DNA of 64,000 nucleotides from Sulfitobacter donghicola DSW-25 = KCTC 12864 = JCM 14565 (GTDB taxonomy: Bacteria > Pseudomonadota > Alphaproteobacteria > Rhodobacterales > Rhodobacteraceae): assembly GCF_000622405.1 (NCBI RefSeq), contig NZ_JASF01000003.1, positions 1 through 64,000 on the forward strand, read 5' to 3'. This document shows, piece after piece, positions 49,071-57,481 of the stretch. Each line of letters opens with the position of its first letter. Within the stretch, counting starts at the first letter, position 1. Both the position numbers and the translations under genes were made by a program. The notes under the pieces are model-generated. The model made no database searches. It was not told where the DNA came from and saw only the letters and a list, made by a program, of their open reading frames with translations.

Positions 49071-50240
49071 ATGAAAACCAAAGTGGCCATCATTGGTGGC
49101 GGACCATCAGGCCTGTTGCTTTCCCAGCTTTTGCATACGCGCGGCATCGACAGCGTCGTGCTGGAACGCAAAACAAAGGAGTATGTCCTTGGGCGTATCA
49201 GGGCGGGGGTGCTGGAACAGGGTTTTGTGAAGTTGATGGAGGAAGCAGGCTGTGCTGATCGGATGCACGCCGAGGGCTTTCCCCATGACGGGACGCTGAT
49301 CTCTTACGGTGATGAAATGTTCCGTGTTGATTTTGCGGCCCTCACGGGAACGCCCGTGATGGTTTACGGCCAAACCGAAGTGACCCGCGACCTCTATGAA
49401 GCCCGCGAAAAAGCAGGCGGCAAGATAGAGTTTAATGTGGATCAGGTGAAAATCCACGATGCTGATACCGCCGCGCCCTATCTGACCTATACAGTAGACG
49501 GCGACGCGCGGCGTTTGGATTGTGACTTTGTCGCGGGATGTGACGGGTTTCACGGGGTGAGCCGACAGGCGATCCCGCTGGATGTGCGCCGCGAGTATGA
49601 AAAGATCTATCCGTTTGGCTGGCTGGGCATCCTTAGTGAAACGCCACCGGTAAACCACGAACTGATCTATGCGACCTCTGAACGTGGCTTTGCTCTTTGT
49701 TCGATGCGTAATGAAAACCTTAGCCGCTATTACATCCAGTGTTCGCTTAGCGATCATCCAGAGGATTGGACGGATGATGCCTTTTGGGCTGAGCTAAAAC
49801 GCCGTATCCCAAAAGAGCAGGCAGACAAATTGGTCACTGGCCCCTCTATCGAAAAATCCATCGCGCCGTTGCGGTCGTTCGTGACCGAACCCATGCGCTG
49901 GGGGCGGTTGTTCCTATGCGGAGACGCGGCCCACATCGTGCCGCCAACAGGGGCCAAGGGGCTGAACACCGCCGCGTCGGATGTGCACTATTTGTACAAT
50001 GGCTTGCGGGATTTTTACGAAAATGGCTCGGAAGAGGGCATCAACAGCTATTCGGAAAAGGCATTAAAGCGGGTGTGGAAAGCTGAGAGGTTCTCGTGGT
50101 GGTTTTCGTCGATGATGCATCGCTATCCCGATCAGTCTGAATTTGACCTGAAAATGCAAACGGCGGATTTGGAATTTCTTCGCACAAACAAAGCGGCCCA
50201 ACAGGCGATGGCCGAAAATTACGTAGGCCTGCCTTACTAA
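49071..50240 (+). CDS. pobA: 4-hydroxybenzoate 3-monooxygenase
   Basis: A 389-residue FAD monooxygenase that hydroxylates 4-hydroxybenzoate to protocatechuate with NADPH and oxygen. The FAD motif KVAIIGGGPSGLLLSQLLH opens the protein, with the DG block CDFVAGCDGFHGVSRQ in the middle and FLCGDAAHIVPPTGAKGLN for ribityl binding. Residues RIRAGVLEQG and the YYIQCS region match the PobA substrate pocket. It is the first gene of the pobA-pcaC-pcaH-pcaG operon, and its product feeds the next enzymes. Confidence 0.95.
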   Translation: MKTKVAIIGGGPSGLLLSQLLHTRGIDSVVLERKTKEYVLGRIRAGVLEQGFVKLMEEAGCADRMHAEGFPHDGTLISYGDEMFRVDFAALTGTPVMVYGQTEVTRDLYEAREKAGGKIEFNVDQVKIHDADTAAPYLTYTVDGDARRLDCDFVAGCDGFHGVSRQAIPLDVRREYEKIYPFGWLGILSETPPVNHELIYATSERGFALCSMRNENLSRYYIQCSLSDHPEDWTDDAFWAELKRRIPKEQADKLVTGPSIEKSIAPLRSFVTEPMRWGRLFLCGDAAHIVPPTGAKGLNTAASDVHYLYNGLRDFYENGSEEGINSYSEKALKRVWKAERFSWWFSSMMHRYPDQSEFDLKMQTADLEFLRTNKAAQQAMAENYVGLPY

Positions 50241-50276
50241 AAATACGAGGGGCCAGCCCTCAAGAGGAGACTGTAG

Positions 50277-50657
50277 ATGTCTGATCGACTGACAAAAGGA
50301 ATGGCCATTCGCCGCGAGGTTTTGGGGGATGCCCATGTTGACCGCGCAGAGGCGGCCAAGACGGATTTTGATGCGCCGTTCCAGACGATGATCACCGAAG
50401 GCGCGTGGGGAACACTTTGGGCCGATGATACAATCTCGCGGCGGGATCGTTCTTTGCTGACTTTGGCCTTGCTGGCGGCGATGGGTAATTTTGACGAGAT
50501 CCCGATGCATATTCGCGCCAGTCGCAACACGGGTGCGGAACCGGATGAGATTTTGCAGGCCTTCATGCATGTTGCCGTTTATGCGGGTGTGCCAAAGGCA
50601 AACCATGCTATCAAACTGGCCAAAGAGACATTCAAGGAATTTGGGGTAGAGATATGA
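50277..50657 (+). CDS. pcaC: 4-carboxymuconolactone decarboxylase
   Basis: A 126-residue AhpD-like decarboxylase of the beta-ketoadipate pathway. The fold blocks [20 protein letters not shown] and [20 protein letters not shown] are present with the conserved His near the end. AGGAG precedes ATG 50277 by 9 nt. It overlaps pcaH by 4 nt (ATGA). Placing a late-step enzyme before the dioxygenase is common in Rhodobacterales pca operons. The intermediate step gene pcaB is not in this window. Confidence 0.93.
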   Translation: MSDRLTKGMAIRREVLGDAHVDRAEAAKTDFDAPFQTMITEGAWGTLWADDTISRRDRSLLTLALLAAMGNFDEIPMHIRASRNTGAEPDEILQAFMHVAVYAGVPKANHAIKLAKETFKEFGVEI

Positions 50658-51391
50658 GCCTGATCAAACAGACAGGGGGCTTTGTTCCGCGTGATCGCGA
50701 TTGGCAGCCCGATGCCTTGACCCCTCCCTATAAGACCAGCCTAAAGCGCAGCCCGCAGGCGGCGCTGTTGTCTTTCCCAACAACGCTGAGCGAAGAGACA
50801 TCGCCCGTTTTTGGTCACAACCTGATTGGCGAGTTAGATAACGATCTGATCCTGAACCACGCACAGCCAGGTGAAAGCGCGATCGGGCCGCGCATCATTG
50901 TGCATGGTCGTGTGTTGGATGAAATGGGCCGTGGCGTGCCGGGTGCACTGCTGGAGGTTTGGCAGGCCAATGCGGGAGGGCGGTATCGCCACAAAAAGGA
51001 AAGCTATCAGGCCGCATTAGACCCTAACTTTGGCGGTTGTGGTCGGACGATCACGGCTGAGGATGGATCGTATGAGTTTCGCACCATTCAACCCGGTCCT
51101 TATCCGTGGCCCAATGGCATGAACGATTGGCGCCCCGCGCATATCCATTTTAGCGTCTTTGGCCACGGGTTTGCCCAGCGTCTGATTACGCAGATGTATT
51201 TTGAGGGCGACCCTCATATCAAGCTGTGCCCGATTGTTGGTGTGCTCAAAAGCCAAGAGGCGGTTGATGCGCTGACCGCGCCGCTTGATATGCACCGCAC
51301 GGTGCCGATGGATAGCCGCGCGTATAAATTCGACATTGTGTTGCGCGGCCAGCGCCAGACCTATTTTGAAAACCGCAAAGAGGGGCTTTGA
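50654..51391 (+). CDS. pcaH: Protocatechuate 3,4-dioxygenase beta subunit
   Basis: A 245-residue catalytic subunit that cleaves the protocatechuate ring between its two hydroxyls. [20 protein letters not shown] and [16 protein letters not shown] give the first Fe(III)-Tyr ligand region. The block [19 protein letters not shown] gives the Tyr/His region with the two iron-binding histidines (HIH). It is followed 3 nt later by pcaG, so the (alpha-beta) heteromer is co-translated. Confidence 0.95.
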   Translation: MSLIKQTGGFVPRDRDWQPDALTPPYKTSLKRSPQAALLSFPTTLSEETSPVFGHNLIGELDNDLILNHAQPGESAIGPRIIVHGRVLDEMGRGVPGALLEVWQANAGGRYRHKKESYQAALDPNFGGCGRTITAEDGSYEFRTIQPGPYPWPNGMNDWRPAHIHFSVFGHGFAQRLITQMYFEGDPHIKLCPIVGVLKSQEAVDALTAPLDMHRTVPMDSRAYKFDIVLRGQRQTYFENRKEGL

Positions 51392-51394
51392 AGC

Positions 51395-52009
51395 ATGGTT
51401 CAGAAACTCGAATACCTCAAAGAAAGCCCCAGCCAAACGGCGGGCCCCTATGTGCATATCGGTTGCACGCCTAACTTTACGGGGATTGAGGCCTATGGCG
51501 GAGACCTTGGCGCGACGATGAAAACAGGGCCTGTGAAAGGCACTGAAATTACCGTCAAAGGGACAGTCTATGACGGGATGGGCATGCCGCTGCGCGATGC
51601 GATGATCGAAATCTGGCAGGCTGATAGCAACGGGTTGTTCGCCTCTGCCAATGAAACCCGTGGGGATGCTGACCCGAATTTCACGGGCTGGGGCCGCTCG
51701 GCGGGGGACATGAACACGGGCGAGTTCACGTTTGAAACGATCAAACCAGGGTCTGTTCCCTTTCCCGATGGGCGCCCACAAGCGCCCCATATCACCGCTT
51801 GGATTGTGGCGCGGGGCATCAACATCGGCCTGCACACGCGGATCTATTTTGAAGATGAGGCCGAGGCAAACGCCATTGATCCGATCCTGACGCGGATCGA
51901 ACATCAAAACCGTATTCCAACGCTATTGGCGAAACCCGAAGGGGAAGGGGTGTATCGGTTTGATATCCACCTTCAGGGCCCCTTAGAGACGGTCTTTTTC
52001 GATATTTAG
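51395..52009 (+). CDS. pcaG: Protocatechuate 3,4-dioxygenase alpha subunit
   Basis: A 204-residue partner of PcaH that shares its intradiol fold but lacks the iron ligands. The opening YLKESPSQTAGPYVHIG is the subunit signature (SQTxGPY). The central VYDGMGMPLRDAMIEIWQAD and the later RPQAPHITAWIVARGINIG match the fold core. Both subunits are needed for the active site. It ends 66 bp before the convergent gmaS, with a hairpin between them. Confidence 0.94.
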   Translation: MVQKLEYLKESPSQTAGPYVHIGCTPNFTGIEAYGGDLGATMKTGPVKGTEITVKGTVYDGMGMPLRDAMIEIWQADSNGLFASANETRGDADPNFTGWGRSAGDMNTGEFTFETIKPGSVPFPDGRPQAPHITAWIVARGINIGLHTRIYFEDEAEANAIDPILTRIEHQNRIPTLLAKPEGEGVYRFDIHLQGPLETVFFDI

Positions 52010-52043
52010 GCGCTTTTCAATCCGCTATGCCAAGGAAACGATC

Positions 52044-52070
52044 ACGACCCCACCAAATTGGCAGGGTCGT
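52044..52070. terminator. Hairpin between convergent pcaG and gmaS
   Basis: ACGACCC and GGGTCGT pair across a 13-nt loop in the 66-bp gap. No T-tract is next to it, so termination on either side is uncertain. Confidence 0.4.
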
Positions 52071-52075
52071 CCGCA

Positions 52076-53404
52076 TTAGATGTCCAGCGTGTTTTCTTTT
52101 TCCCAGCGGCTGAAATAGGAGGTGAAATCGTTCCACTCTTCCATTTTCTTTTTCAAATACGCGCTTGAGAATTCTTCGCCCATTGCGGCCTTTAGGCCTG
52201 TGTCAGCATCATAGGCGCGCAGGGCGTCCAGCATGTTCAATGGCAGCTTTGGCGCATCGGTAATTGTGTGTCCCTCGGCGTACATATCAATGTCGTGGCG
52301 TTTTCCGGGGTCAGCTTTGGAACGGATACCGGATAGGCCAGCGGCGATGATGACGGCCTGCAACAGATAGGGGTTCACGGCGCCGTCGGGCAGGCGCAGC
52401 TCAAACCGACCGGGGCCGGGGACACGCACCATATGCGTGCGGTTGTTGCCTGTCCAAGTGACCGTGTTTGGCGCCCAAGTTGCACCAGACATGGTGCGCG
52501 GCGCGTTGATGCGTTTGTAGCTGTTCACGGTTGGGTTGGTGATCGCCGCAAGCGCCGAGGCGTGCTTCATAATCCCGCCCAAGAAATGTTTGCCGCGCTC
52601 GGATAGGCCGACCTCGCCAGTTTGGCCCGATCCTTCGCCTGCAAACACATTGGTTTTCGCCGCCGCACCGGGCGCGTCCCAAACCGAGATATGCGCATGG
52701 CAACCATTGCCTGTCAGACCTTCGATAGGTTTGGGCATAAAGGTTGCGCGATAACCGTGTTTTTCGGCCACGCATTTCGCCATAAATTTGAAAAAGCTGT
52801 GCTTGTCCGCAGTGGCAAGCGCGTCGTCAAAATCCCAGTTCATTTCCCACTGGCCATTGGCGTCTTCGTGGTCATTCTGGTAAGCGCCCCAACCCAGTTC
52901 CAGCATGTAGTCCGAGATCTCGCGGATCACATCAAGGCGGCGCATGAAGGCCTGTTGGTCATAGCAGGGCTTGGCCGCTGTATCAAAAGGATCGCTGATC
53001 TGATCACCTTCTGGTGTCAGCAAAAAGAACTCGGCTTCGATGCCCGTCTTAACGTGCATGCCTTCTTCGGCGGCTTCTGCGATCAGTTTGCGCAGCACAT
53101 TTCTAGGCGCTTGGGCGACGTCCTTGCCCTCCATCACACAATTGGCAGGCACCCATGCGATTTCTTTGTTCCACGGCAGGATGATTGCCGCCTCGGGGTC
53201 TGGCACGGCCAACATATCAGGGTGGGCTGGGGTGAGGTCGAGCCACGTAGCAAAGCCAGCAAAGCCTGCGCCGTCTTCTTGCATATCCGCAATGGCGCGG
53301 GCCGGAACCAGTTTGGCACGTTGGCCGCCAAACAGATCAGTGAAAGAGATCATAAAGTACTTAACGCCGTATTCAGCGGCAAATTTAGCGAGGTCGGTGG
53401 TCAT
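52076..53404 (-). CDS. gmaS: Gamma-glutamylmethylamide synthetase (glutamine synthetase family, GlnT type)
   Basis: A 442-residue glutamine-synthetase-fold ligase. Metal and ATP blocks are seen in HVKTGIEAEFFLL, NDHEDANGQWEMNWDFDD and GLTGNGCHAHISVWD, plus the GNNRTHMVRVPGPGRFELRL segment. It lacks the C-terminal adenylylation site of GlnA. Short GS-like proteins of this type, next to mgs and mgd genes, join methylamine to glutamate with ATP in the N-methylglutamate pathway. It lies after mgsC but behind a clear terminator, so it may have its own promoter in the 50-bp gap 53405-53454 or rely on read-through. Confidence 0.9.
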   Translation of the reverse strand: MTTDLAKFAAEYGVKYFMISFTDLFGGQRAKLVPARAIADMQEDGAGFAGFATWLDLTPAHPDMLAVPDPEAAIILPWNKEIAWVPANCVMEGKDVAQAPRNVLRKLIAEAAEEGMHVKTGIEAEFFLLTPEGDQISDPFDTAAKPCYDQQAFMRRLDVIREISDYMLELGWGAYQNDHEDANGQWEMNWDFDDALATADKHSFFKFMAKCVAEKHGYRATFMPKPIEGLTGNGCHAHISVWDAPGAAAKTNVFAGEGSGQTGEVGLSERGKHFLGGIMKHASALAAITNPTVNSYKRINAPRTMSGATWAPNTVTWTGNNRTHMVRVPGPGRFELRLPDGAVNPYLLQAVIIAAGLSGIRSKADPGKRHDIDMYAEGHTITDAPKLPLNMLDALRAYDADTGLKAAMGEEFSSAYLKKKMEEWNDFTSYFSRWEKENTLDI

Positions 53405-53453
53405 GCGTTTTTCCCTGTTCGTAGCGTCTGTTTGACGTCATTAATTTCGCGAT

Positions 53454-53487
53454 GAAAAAATGCGCGGACCCATTAGCCCCGCGCATT
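53454..53487 (-). terminator. Rho-independent terminator after mgsC
   Basis: On the minus strand AATGCGCGG pairs with CCGCGCATT, followed by a TTTTTT run. It starts 11 bp after the mgsC stop and lies before gmaS. Confidence 0.75.
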
Positions 53488-53497
53488 CTTTCGTTTT

Positions 53498-54835
53498 TCA
53501 ATATCCGGTGCCGGGTTTGCCTGGGTACCAATCGGTACCAGCAAGAGGGATGCGGGCCATTGCAGCGGCTTCCATCGTGAGCGCGACAAGGTCCTCTGGC
53601 TCAAGGTTGTGCAGATGGTTTTTACCGCAGGCCCTTGCGATGGTTTGCGCCTCTAGCGTCATCACCTTGAGGTAATTGCGCAGACGGCGGCCGCCCTCAA
53701 TCGGGTCAAAGCGGCTCATCAATTCGGGGTCTTGGGTGGTGATCCCTGCGGGGTCGCGCCCTTCGTGCCAATCGTCATAAGCGCCAGCAGTTGTGCCAAG
53801 CGCGTTATACTCCGCCTCGTATTTCGGGTCGTTATCGCCAAGCGCGATCAGGGCAGCCGTGCCGATGGCAACAGCATCAGCCCCCAGCGCCATCGCCTTG
53901 GCCACATCAGCGCCAGAGCGAATGCCGCCTGAAAGGATCAGCTGAACCTTGCGGTGCATCCCTAAATCTTGCAGCGCCTGAACCGCGGGGCGGATGATGG
54001 CCAGCGTCGGCTGGCCCACGTGTTCGATAAACACATCCTGCGTTGCGGCTGTGCCGCCTTGCATCCCATCCAGAACAATCGCGTCAGCGCCCGCTTTGAC
54101 CGCTAAAGTCGTGTCAAAATACGGACGCGCACCAGCTACTTTTACATAGATCGGAACCTTCCAGCCTGTGATTTCACGCAGCTCTAGGATTTTGATTTCC
54201 AGATCATCAGGACCAGTCCAATCAGGGTGACGACAGGCCGAGCGTTGATCGATGCCCATGGGCAGGTTGCGCATATGGGCCACGCGGTCGCTGATCTTTT
54301 GCCCCAGCAACATGCCGCCGCCACCGGGCTTGGCGCCTTGGCCAACCACGATTTCAATCGCGTCGGCCTTGCGCAGATCATCTGGGTTCATGCCATAACG
54401 GGAGGGCAGGTATTGATAGACCAGCTTGTCTGAATGGCCGCGCTCTTCGGGCGTCATGCCGCCGTCACCTGTGGTGGTCGAAGTACCCGCAGCAGAGGCC
54501 CCACGTCCCAAGGCCTCTTTGGCGGGGCCAGACAACGCGCCAAAGGACATGCCAGCGATGGTGATCGGGATATCAAGCTCGATCGGGTTAGAGGCGTTCA
54601 GGCCGCCAATCGTCACGTTGGTTTCGCATTTCTCGCGGTACCCTTCGAGAGGGTAACGCGAGATGGACGCACCCATAAACAGCAGGTCGTCAAAGGACGG
54701 CACCTTGCGTTTTGCGCCACCACCGCGGATGTCATAAATGCCTGTAGCGGCCGCGCGACGAATGTCGCTGTTAACGTCTTGGCTGAACGTCGCGGATTGG
54801 CGCGGCGTGGTGTGCGGGATGTTTGAATCTGTCAT
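53498..54835 (-). CDS. mgsC: N-methylglutamate synthase subunit C, FMN-binding glutamate synthase-like
   Basis: A 445-residue protein equivalent to the FMN and iron-sulfur domain of glutamate synthase. Recognisable blocks are ITIAGMSFGALSGPAKEALG, TTTGDGGMTPEERGH, QGAKPGGGGMLLGQKIS, the FMN phosphate segment LILSGGIRSGADVAKAMALG, and a Cys-containing TIARACGKNHLHNL region near the end. In the N-methylglutamate pathway MgsABC makes N-methylglutamate from gamma-glutamylmethylamide and 2-oxoglutarate, with this subunit doing the reductive transfer. It starts 12 bp after mgsB in the operon. Confidence 0.9.
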   Translation of the reverse strand: MTDSNIPHTTPRQSATFSQDVNSDIRRAAATGIYDIRGGGAKRKVPSFDDLLFMGASISRYPLEGYREKCETNVTIGGLNASNPIELDIPITIAGMSFGALSGPAKEALGRGASAAGTSTTTGDGGMTPEERGHSDKLVYQYLPSRYGMNPDDLRKADAIEIVVGQGAKPGGGGMLLGQKISDRVAHMRNLPMGIDQRSACRHPDWTGPDDLEIKILELREITGWKVPIYVKVAGARPYFDTTLAVKAGADAIVLDGMQGGTAATQDVFIEHVGQPTLAIIRPAVQALQDLGMHRKVQLILSGGIRSGADVAKAMALGADAVAIGTAALIALGDNDPKYEAEYNALGTTAGAYDDWHEGRDPAGITTQDPELMSRFDPIEGGRRLRNYLKVMTLEAQTIARACGKNHLHNLEPEDLVALTMEAAAMARIPLAGTDWYPGKPGTGY

Positions 54836-54847
54836 TTTGAATATCCC

Positions 54848-55531
54848 TTAATACGCGCCAGCGTTATCAACGTCGAAATTATAAAGAGTACGGGCCGAGC
54901 CATAGCGGGTGAACTCGGACGGATCAGCGTCAATGCCAGCCTCGTCCAGCAGACCTTTTAGGATCTCCAGATGCTCGGGGCGCATTTCCTTTTTCTCGCA
55001 ATCCGCCCCTAGGCTTTTGACGGTTCCGCGCACAAAGAAACGGGCCTCGTAGCAGCTATCGCCCAAGGCATCGCCTGCATCACCGCAGACGACAAGGTTA
55101 CCGGACTGGCCCATAAACGCGGCCATATGGCCGATGTTGCCCTGAACGACGATGTTCACGCCCTTCATCGAAATGCCGCAGCGCGAAGAGGCGTTGCCTT
55201 TCACCACGATCAAACCGCCATGGGCCGTGGCACCCAGATATTGGCTGGCGTCTCCTTCGATCACGATCTTGCCGGACATCATGTTTTCACCAGTCCCCGG
55301 ACCGGCCGAGCCATGCACATGGATCGTGGCCTGCTGGTTCATGCCGCCACAATAATACCCAGTGGAGCCTTTGACGTTCACCTCAATCGGGGCGTCCAGA
55401 CCACAGGCAATCGCATGGGCACCTTTTGGGTTCACAACCTCCCAAACCGTTTGGTTGGTGACCTCGTTCTGAGCATGGAGAGTGGCATTCAGGGCGCGCA
55501 GCCCTTCCGCTTCTAAATCGAATGTTTGCAT
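54848..55531 (-). CDS. mgsB: N-methylglutamate synthase subunit B, GXGXG-domain protein
   Basis: A 227-residue right-handed beta-helix like the C-terminal domain of glutamate synthase. GXGXG-type turns repeat in KGSTGYYCGGMNQQATIHVH, GTGENMMSGKIVIEGDASQY and GLIVVKGNASSRCGISMKG. The start at 55531 overlaps the mgsA stop by 1 nt (TAATG); the frame goes on to 55606 inside mgsA. It serves as a structural spacer between amidotransferase and synthase subunits. Confidence 0.88.
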   Translation of the reverse strand: MQTFDLEAEGLRALNATLHAQNEVTNQTVWEVVNPKGAHAIACGLDAPIEVNVKGSTGYYCGGMNQQATIHVHGSAGPGTGENMMSGKIVIEGDASQYLGATAHGGLIVVKGNASSRCGISMKGVNIVVQGNIGHMAAFMGQSGNLVVCGDAGDALGDSCYEARFFVRGTVKSLGADCEKKEMRPEHLEILKGLLDEAGIDADPSEFTRYGSARTLYNFDVDNAGAY

Positions 55532-56460
55532 TAGGCTGCTTTCTCTTGAGCAGTGGGCGCCCCGTTGTGGGACCAGAAATAAACGGTTGCGGGTTCGGGC
55601 TCCCAAACGCGGGCATCCTCGATCCCGGGTAGGTTCACCAGCGCGCGGTATTCAGAACCAAAGGCGACGTATTGATCGGTCTCGGCCATCACAGCGGGCT
55701 TGCAGGCGATCGGATCGCGGACAACGCCGAACCCGTCTTTGGTGCCCACAAGGAAGGTAAAGAACCCGTCCAGATCATCCAGCGAGCTTTCCAGAGCTTC
55801 ACCCAAAGTCGCCCCGTTCTGCATCTGCCACGTGAGATAGGCGGCACCGACTTCGGTGTCGTTTTCCGTTTCGATATGCATGCCTTCGCGGCGCAATGTG
55901 CGGCGCAGGGAGTTATGGTTTGAAAGCGATCCGTTGTGCACCAGACACTGATCAGACCCTGTGTTGAACGGGTGCGCGCCCATGGTCGTTACCGCAGATT
56001 CGGTGGCCATTCGGGTGTGCCCGATCCCGTGTGTGCCGCCCATGGATCGTACATCAAAGCGTTCTGCTACATTTTTGGGCAGACCGACCTCCTTGTAGAT
56101 TTCCAAGGTCTCGCCGCGGCTCATCACGCGTACCGAGGGGCGGATTTCTTTCAGCGCGGCGCGCGCTTGGGCAAGCTGGTCGGCCTGCATTTCCAGAACG
56201 GCATGGGTGTCTTTCACCCGCATCGATACCTTGCCTTTGACCAGCTTGCGCAGCTCGTTTTCGAGCTTGTCAAAGTCTTGATCGGGGTTGTCAGACTGCA
56301 CGGTCAGCTTTGCATTACTCTTTGTTTCTGAACCATAAATGGCAATGCCCGCGCTATCGGGGCCACGGTCGGTCATCGTGACCAACATGTCCGTTAACAT
56401 GTTGCCGAGTTCCGGCTCCAAAGATTTGTCTTTTAGAAAAAGTCCTACGATGCCGCACAT
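55531..56460 (-). CDS. mgsA: N-methylglutamate synthase subunit A, class II glutamine amidotransferase
   Basis: A 309-residue Ntn-hydrolase. The catalytic Cys2 is directly after the start Met (MCGIVGLFLKDKSLEPEL), so the start must be ATG 56460 and not the longer frame to 56514; GGGAGGA precedes it. The blocks TDRGPDSAGIAIYGSE, GIGHTRMATESAVTTMGAHP and CLVHNGSLSNHNSLRRTLR complete the glutaminase active site. Here the substrate amide would be gamma-glutamylmethylamide, releasing methylamine for MgsC. It is the first gene of mgsABC. Confidence 0.9.
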   Translation of the reverse strand: MCGIVGLFLKDKSLEPELGNMLTDMLVTMTDRGPDSAGIAIYGSETKSNAKLTVQSDNPDQDFDKLENELRKLVKGKVSMRVKDTHAVLEMQADQLAQARAALKEIRPSVRVMSRGETLEIYKEVGLPKNVAERFDVRSMGGTHGIGHTRMATESAVTTMGAHPFNTGSDQCLVHNGSLSNHNSLRRTLRREGMHIETENDTEVGAAYLTWQMQNGATLGEALESSLDDLDGFFTFLVGTKDGFGVVRDPIACKPAVMAETDQYVAFGSEYRALVNLPGIEDARVWEPEPATVYFWSHNGAPTAQEKAA

Positions 56461-56556
56461 GGCCGTGGTCCTCCCACAGAGTTCAAAAATATTCGACTCA
56501 AAAGCTAACACCAAACAAGGGGCCGCTCAATGTCTGGGAAACTTTTTTTCATAAGC

Positions 56557-56573
56557 GTGAAATAATTTTTCAC
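56557..56573. promoter_or_regulatory. Dyad GTGAAATAATTTTTCAC upstream of mgsA
   Basis: Arms GTGAAA and TTTCAC flank a 5-nt AT spacer, 97 bp before the mgsA start codon and in the 266-bp gap that separates mgsA from the XRE-cupin regulator. A symmetrical site of this size suits a helix-turn-helix dimer. The rest of the gap shows nothing else I can assign. Confidence 0.45.
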
Positions 56574-56726
56574 AACACGGCGCAGTTTGGCGGCGTTTGG
56601 AGCAAGGGGCGGGAGCAAATACCAAAGGGCACGCCTGTTCAGCGCTGGCGCCGTGTTATGCGCAACCGCCTGCGGGATTTGGCCAGTGCTAGACCGCAAC
56701 GCGCCGCTAAGACTAAGAGGGGTAAG

Positions 56727-57356
56727 TTACGCTTTTTGCGGATAGCTAATGATAGAGAGATACCGCGCGGGCAGTTTGACCAGCTTTTCTGGCCCATGCG
56801 GCGCATCCGCATCAAAATAGAAGGTATCACCCTGTTTTAGCGGGTAAACTTTATCGCCGTGGCGGTAATCAACTTCGCCTTCCAGCATATAGATTGTTTC
56901 GATCCCTGCATGCTGGAAGGTGGGGAAAATATCGGATTTATCTGTAAGGGTAATCAGATAGGGTTCGACAATCACACCAGATGCGTTTGACCCGATATGG
57001 CCTAACAGATTGTATTGATGGTTGGCGCGGGTGCCTGCACGGTCAATTTCCACACCTTCACCAGCGCGCGTGTGAACGGCCTGTCGTTGTTCCTCAAACC
57101 TGCTGAAAAAACTGGTGAGGGGGACGCTCAGCGCATTCGCGAGGCTTTGTAGCGTGGTCAGAGACGGTGATGTATTGCCATTCTCGATCTTTGACAGCAT
57201 GCCAATCGAGATACCCGTAAGAGCAGAAAGGTCGGCAACCGTGATTTGCTGCTGGCGACGATAGGCGCGGACTTCTCGGCCAATTGCAACTTCTAGAACT
57301 TTCTCACGTTCGTTTTCGACGATACCATGAGGGTCTTGCGTTAGGTTAGGGGCCAT
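56727..57356 (-). CDS. XRE family transcriptional regulator with cupin sensor domain
   Basis: A 209-residue regulator. The helix-turn-helix is ITVADLSALTGISIGMLSKI followed by ENGNTSPSLTTLQSLANAL at about residues 37-80. The C-terminal half is a cupin barrel with DIFPTFQHAGIETIYMLEGE, YPLKQGDTFYFDADAPHGP and YLSIISYP. Regulators with this layout often sense polyamines or amino-acid-like ligands (PuuR type). It is transcribed toward mgsABC and gmaS, and lies divergent from the GlxA-type regulator. Its likely job is control of the methylamine genes; inference from position. Confidence 0.88.
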   Translation of the reverse strand: MAPNLTQDPHGIVENEREKVLEVAIGREVRAYRRQQQITVADLSALTGISIGMLSKIENGNTSPSLTTLQSLANALSVPLTSFFSRFEEQRQAVHTRAGEGVEIDRAGTRANHQYNLLGHIGSNASGVIVEPYLITLTDKSDIFPTFQHAGIETIYMLEGEVDYRHGDKVYPLKQGDTFYFDADAPHGPEKLVKLPARYLSIISYPQKA

Positions 57357-57481
57357 GCCGTTATCTGGTCTTTCATTTCAAAGCTGCGTGCCTTGTAGAG
57401 ATAGGCGCTGCCTGCGGTGAATTATATAAGATCGAATATGGACAAGATTACAACCAAAGCATCCCTTGAGTGGATATAATT

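Noticed and set aside
52076-53404. Housekeeping glutamine synthetase (glnA)
   Set aside because: Too short in its C-terminal part, lacks the adenylylation site region, and lies in the methylamine cluster.
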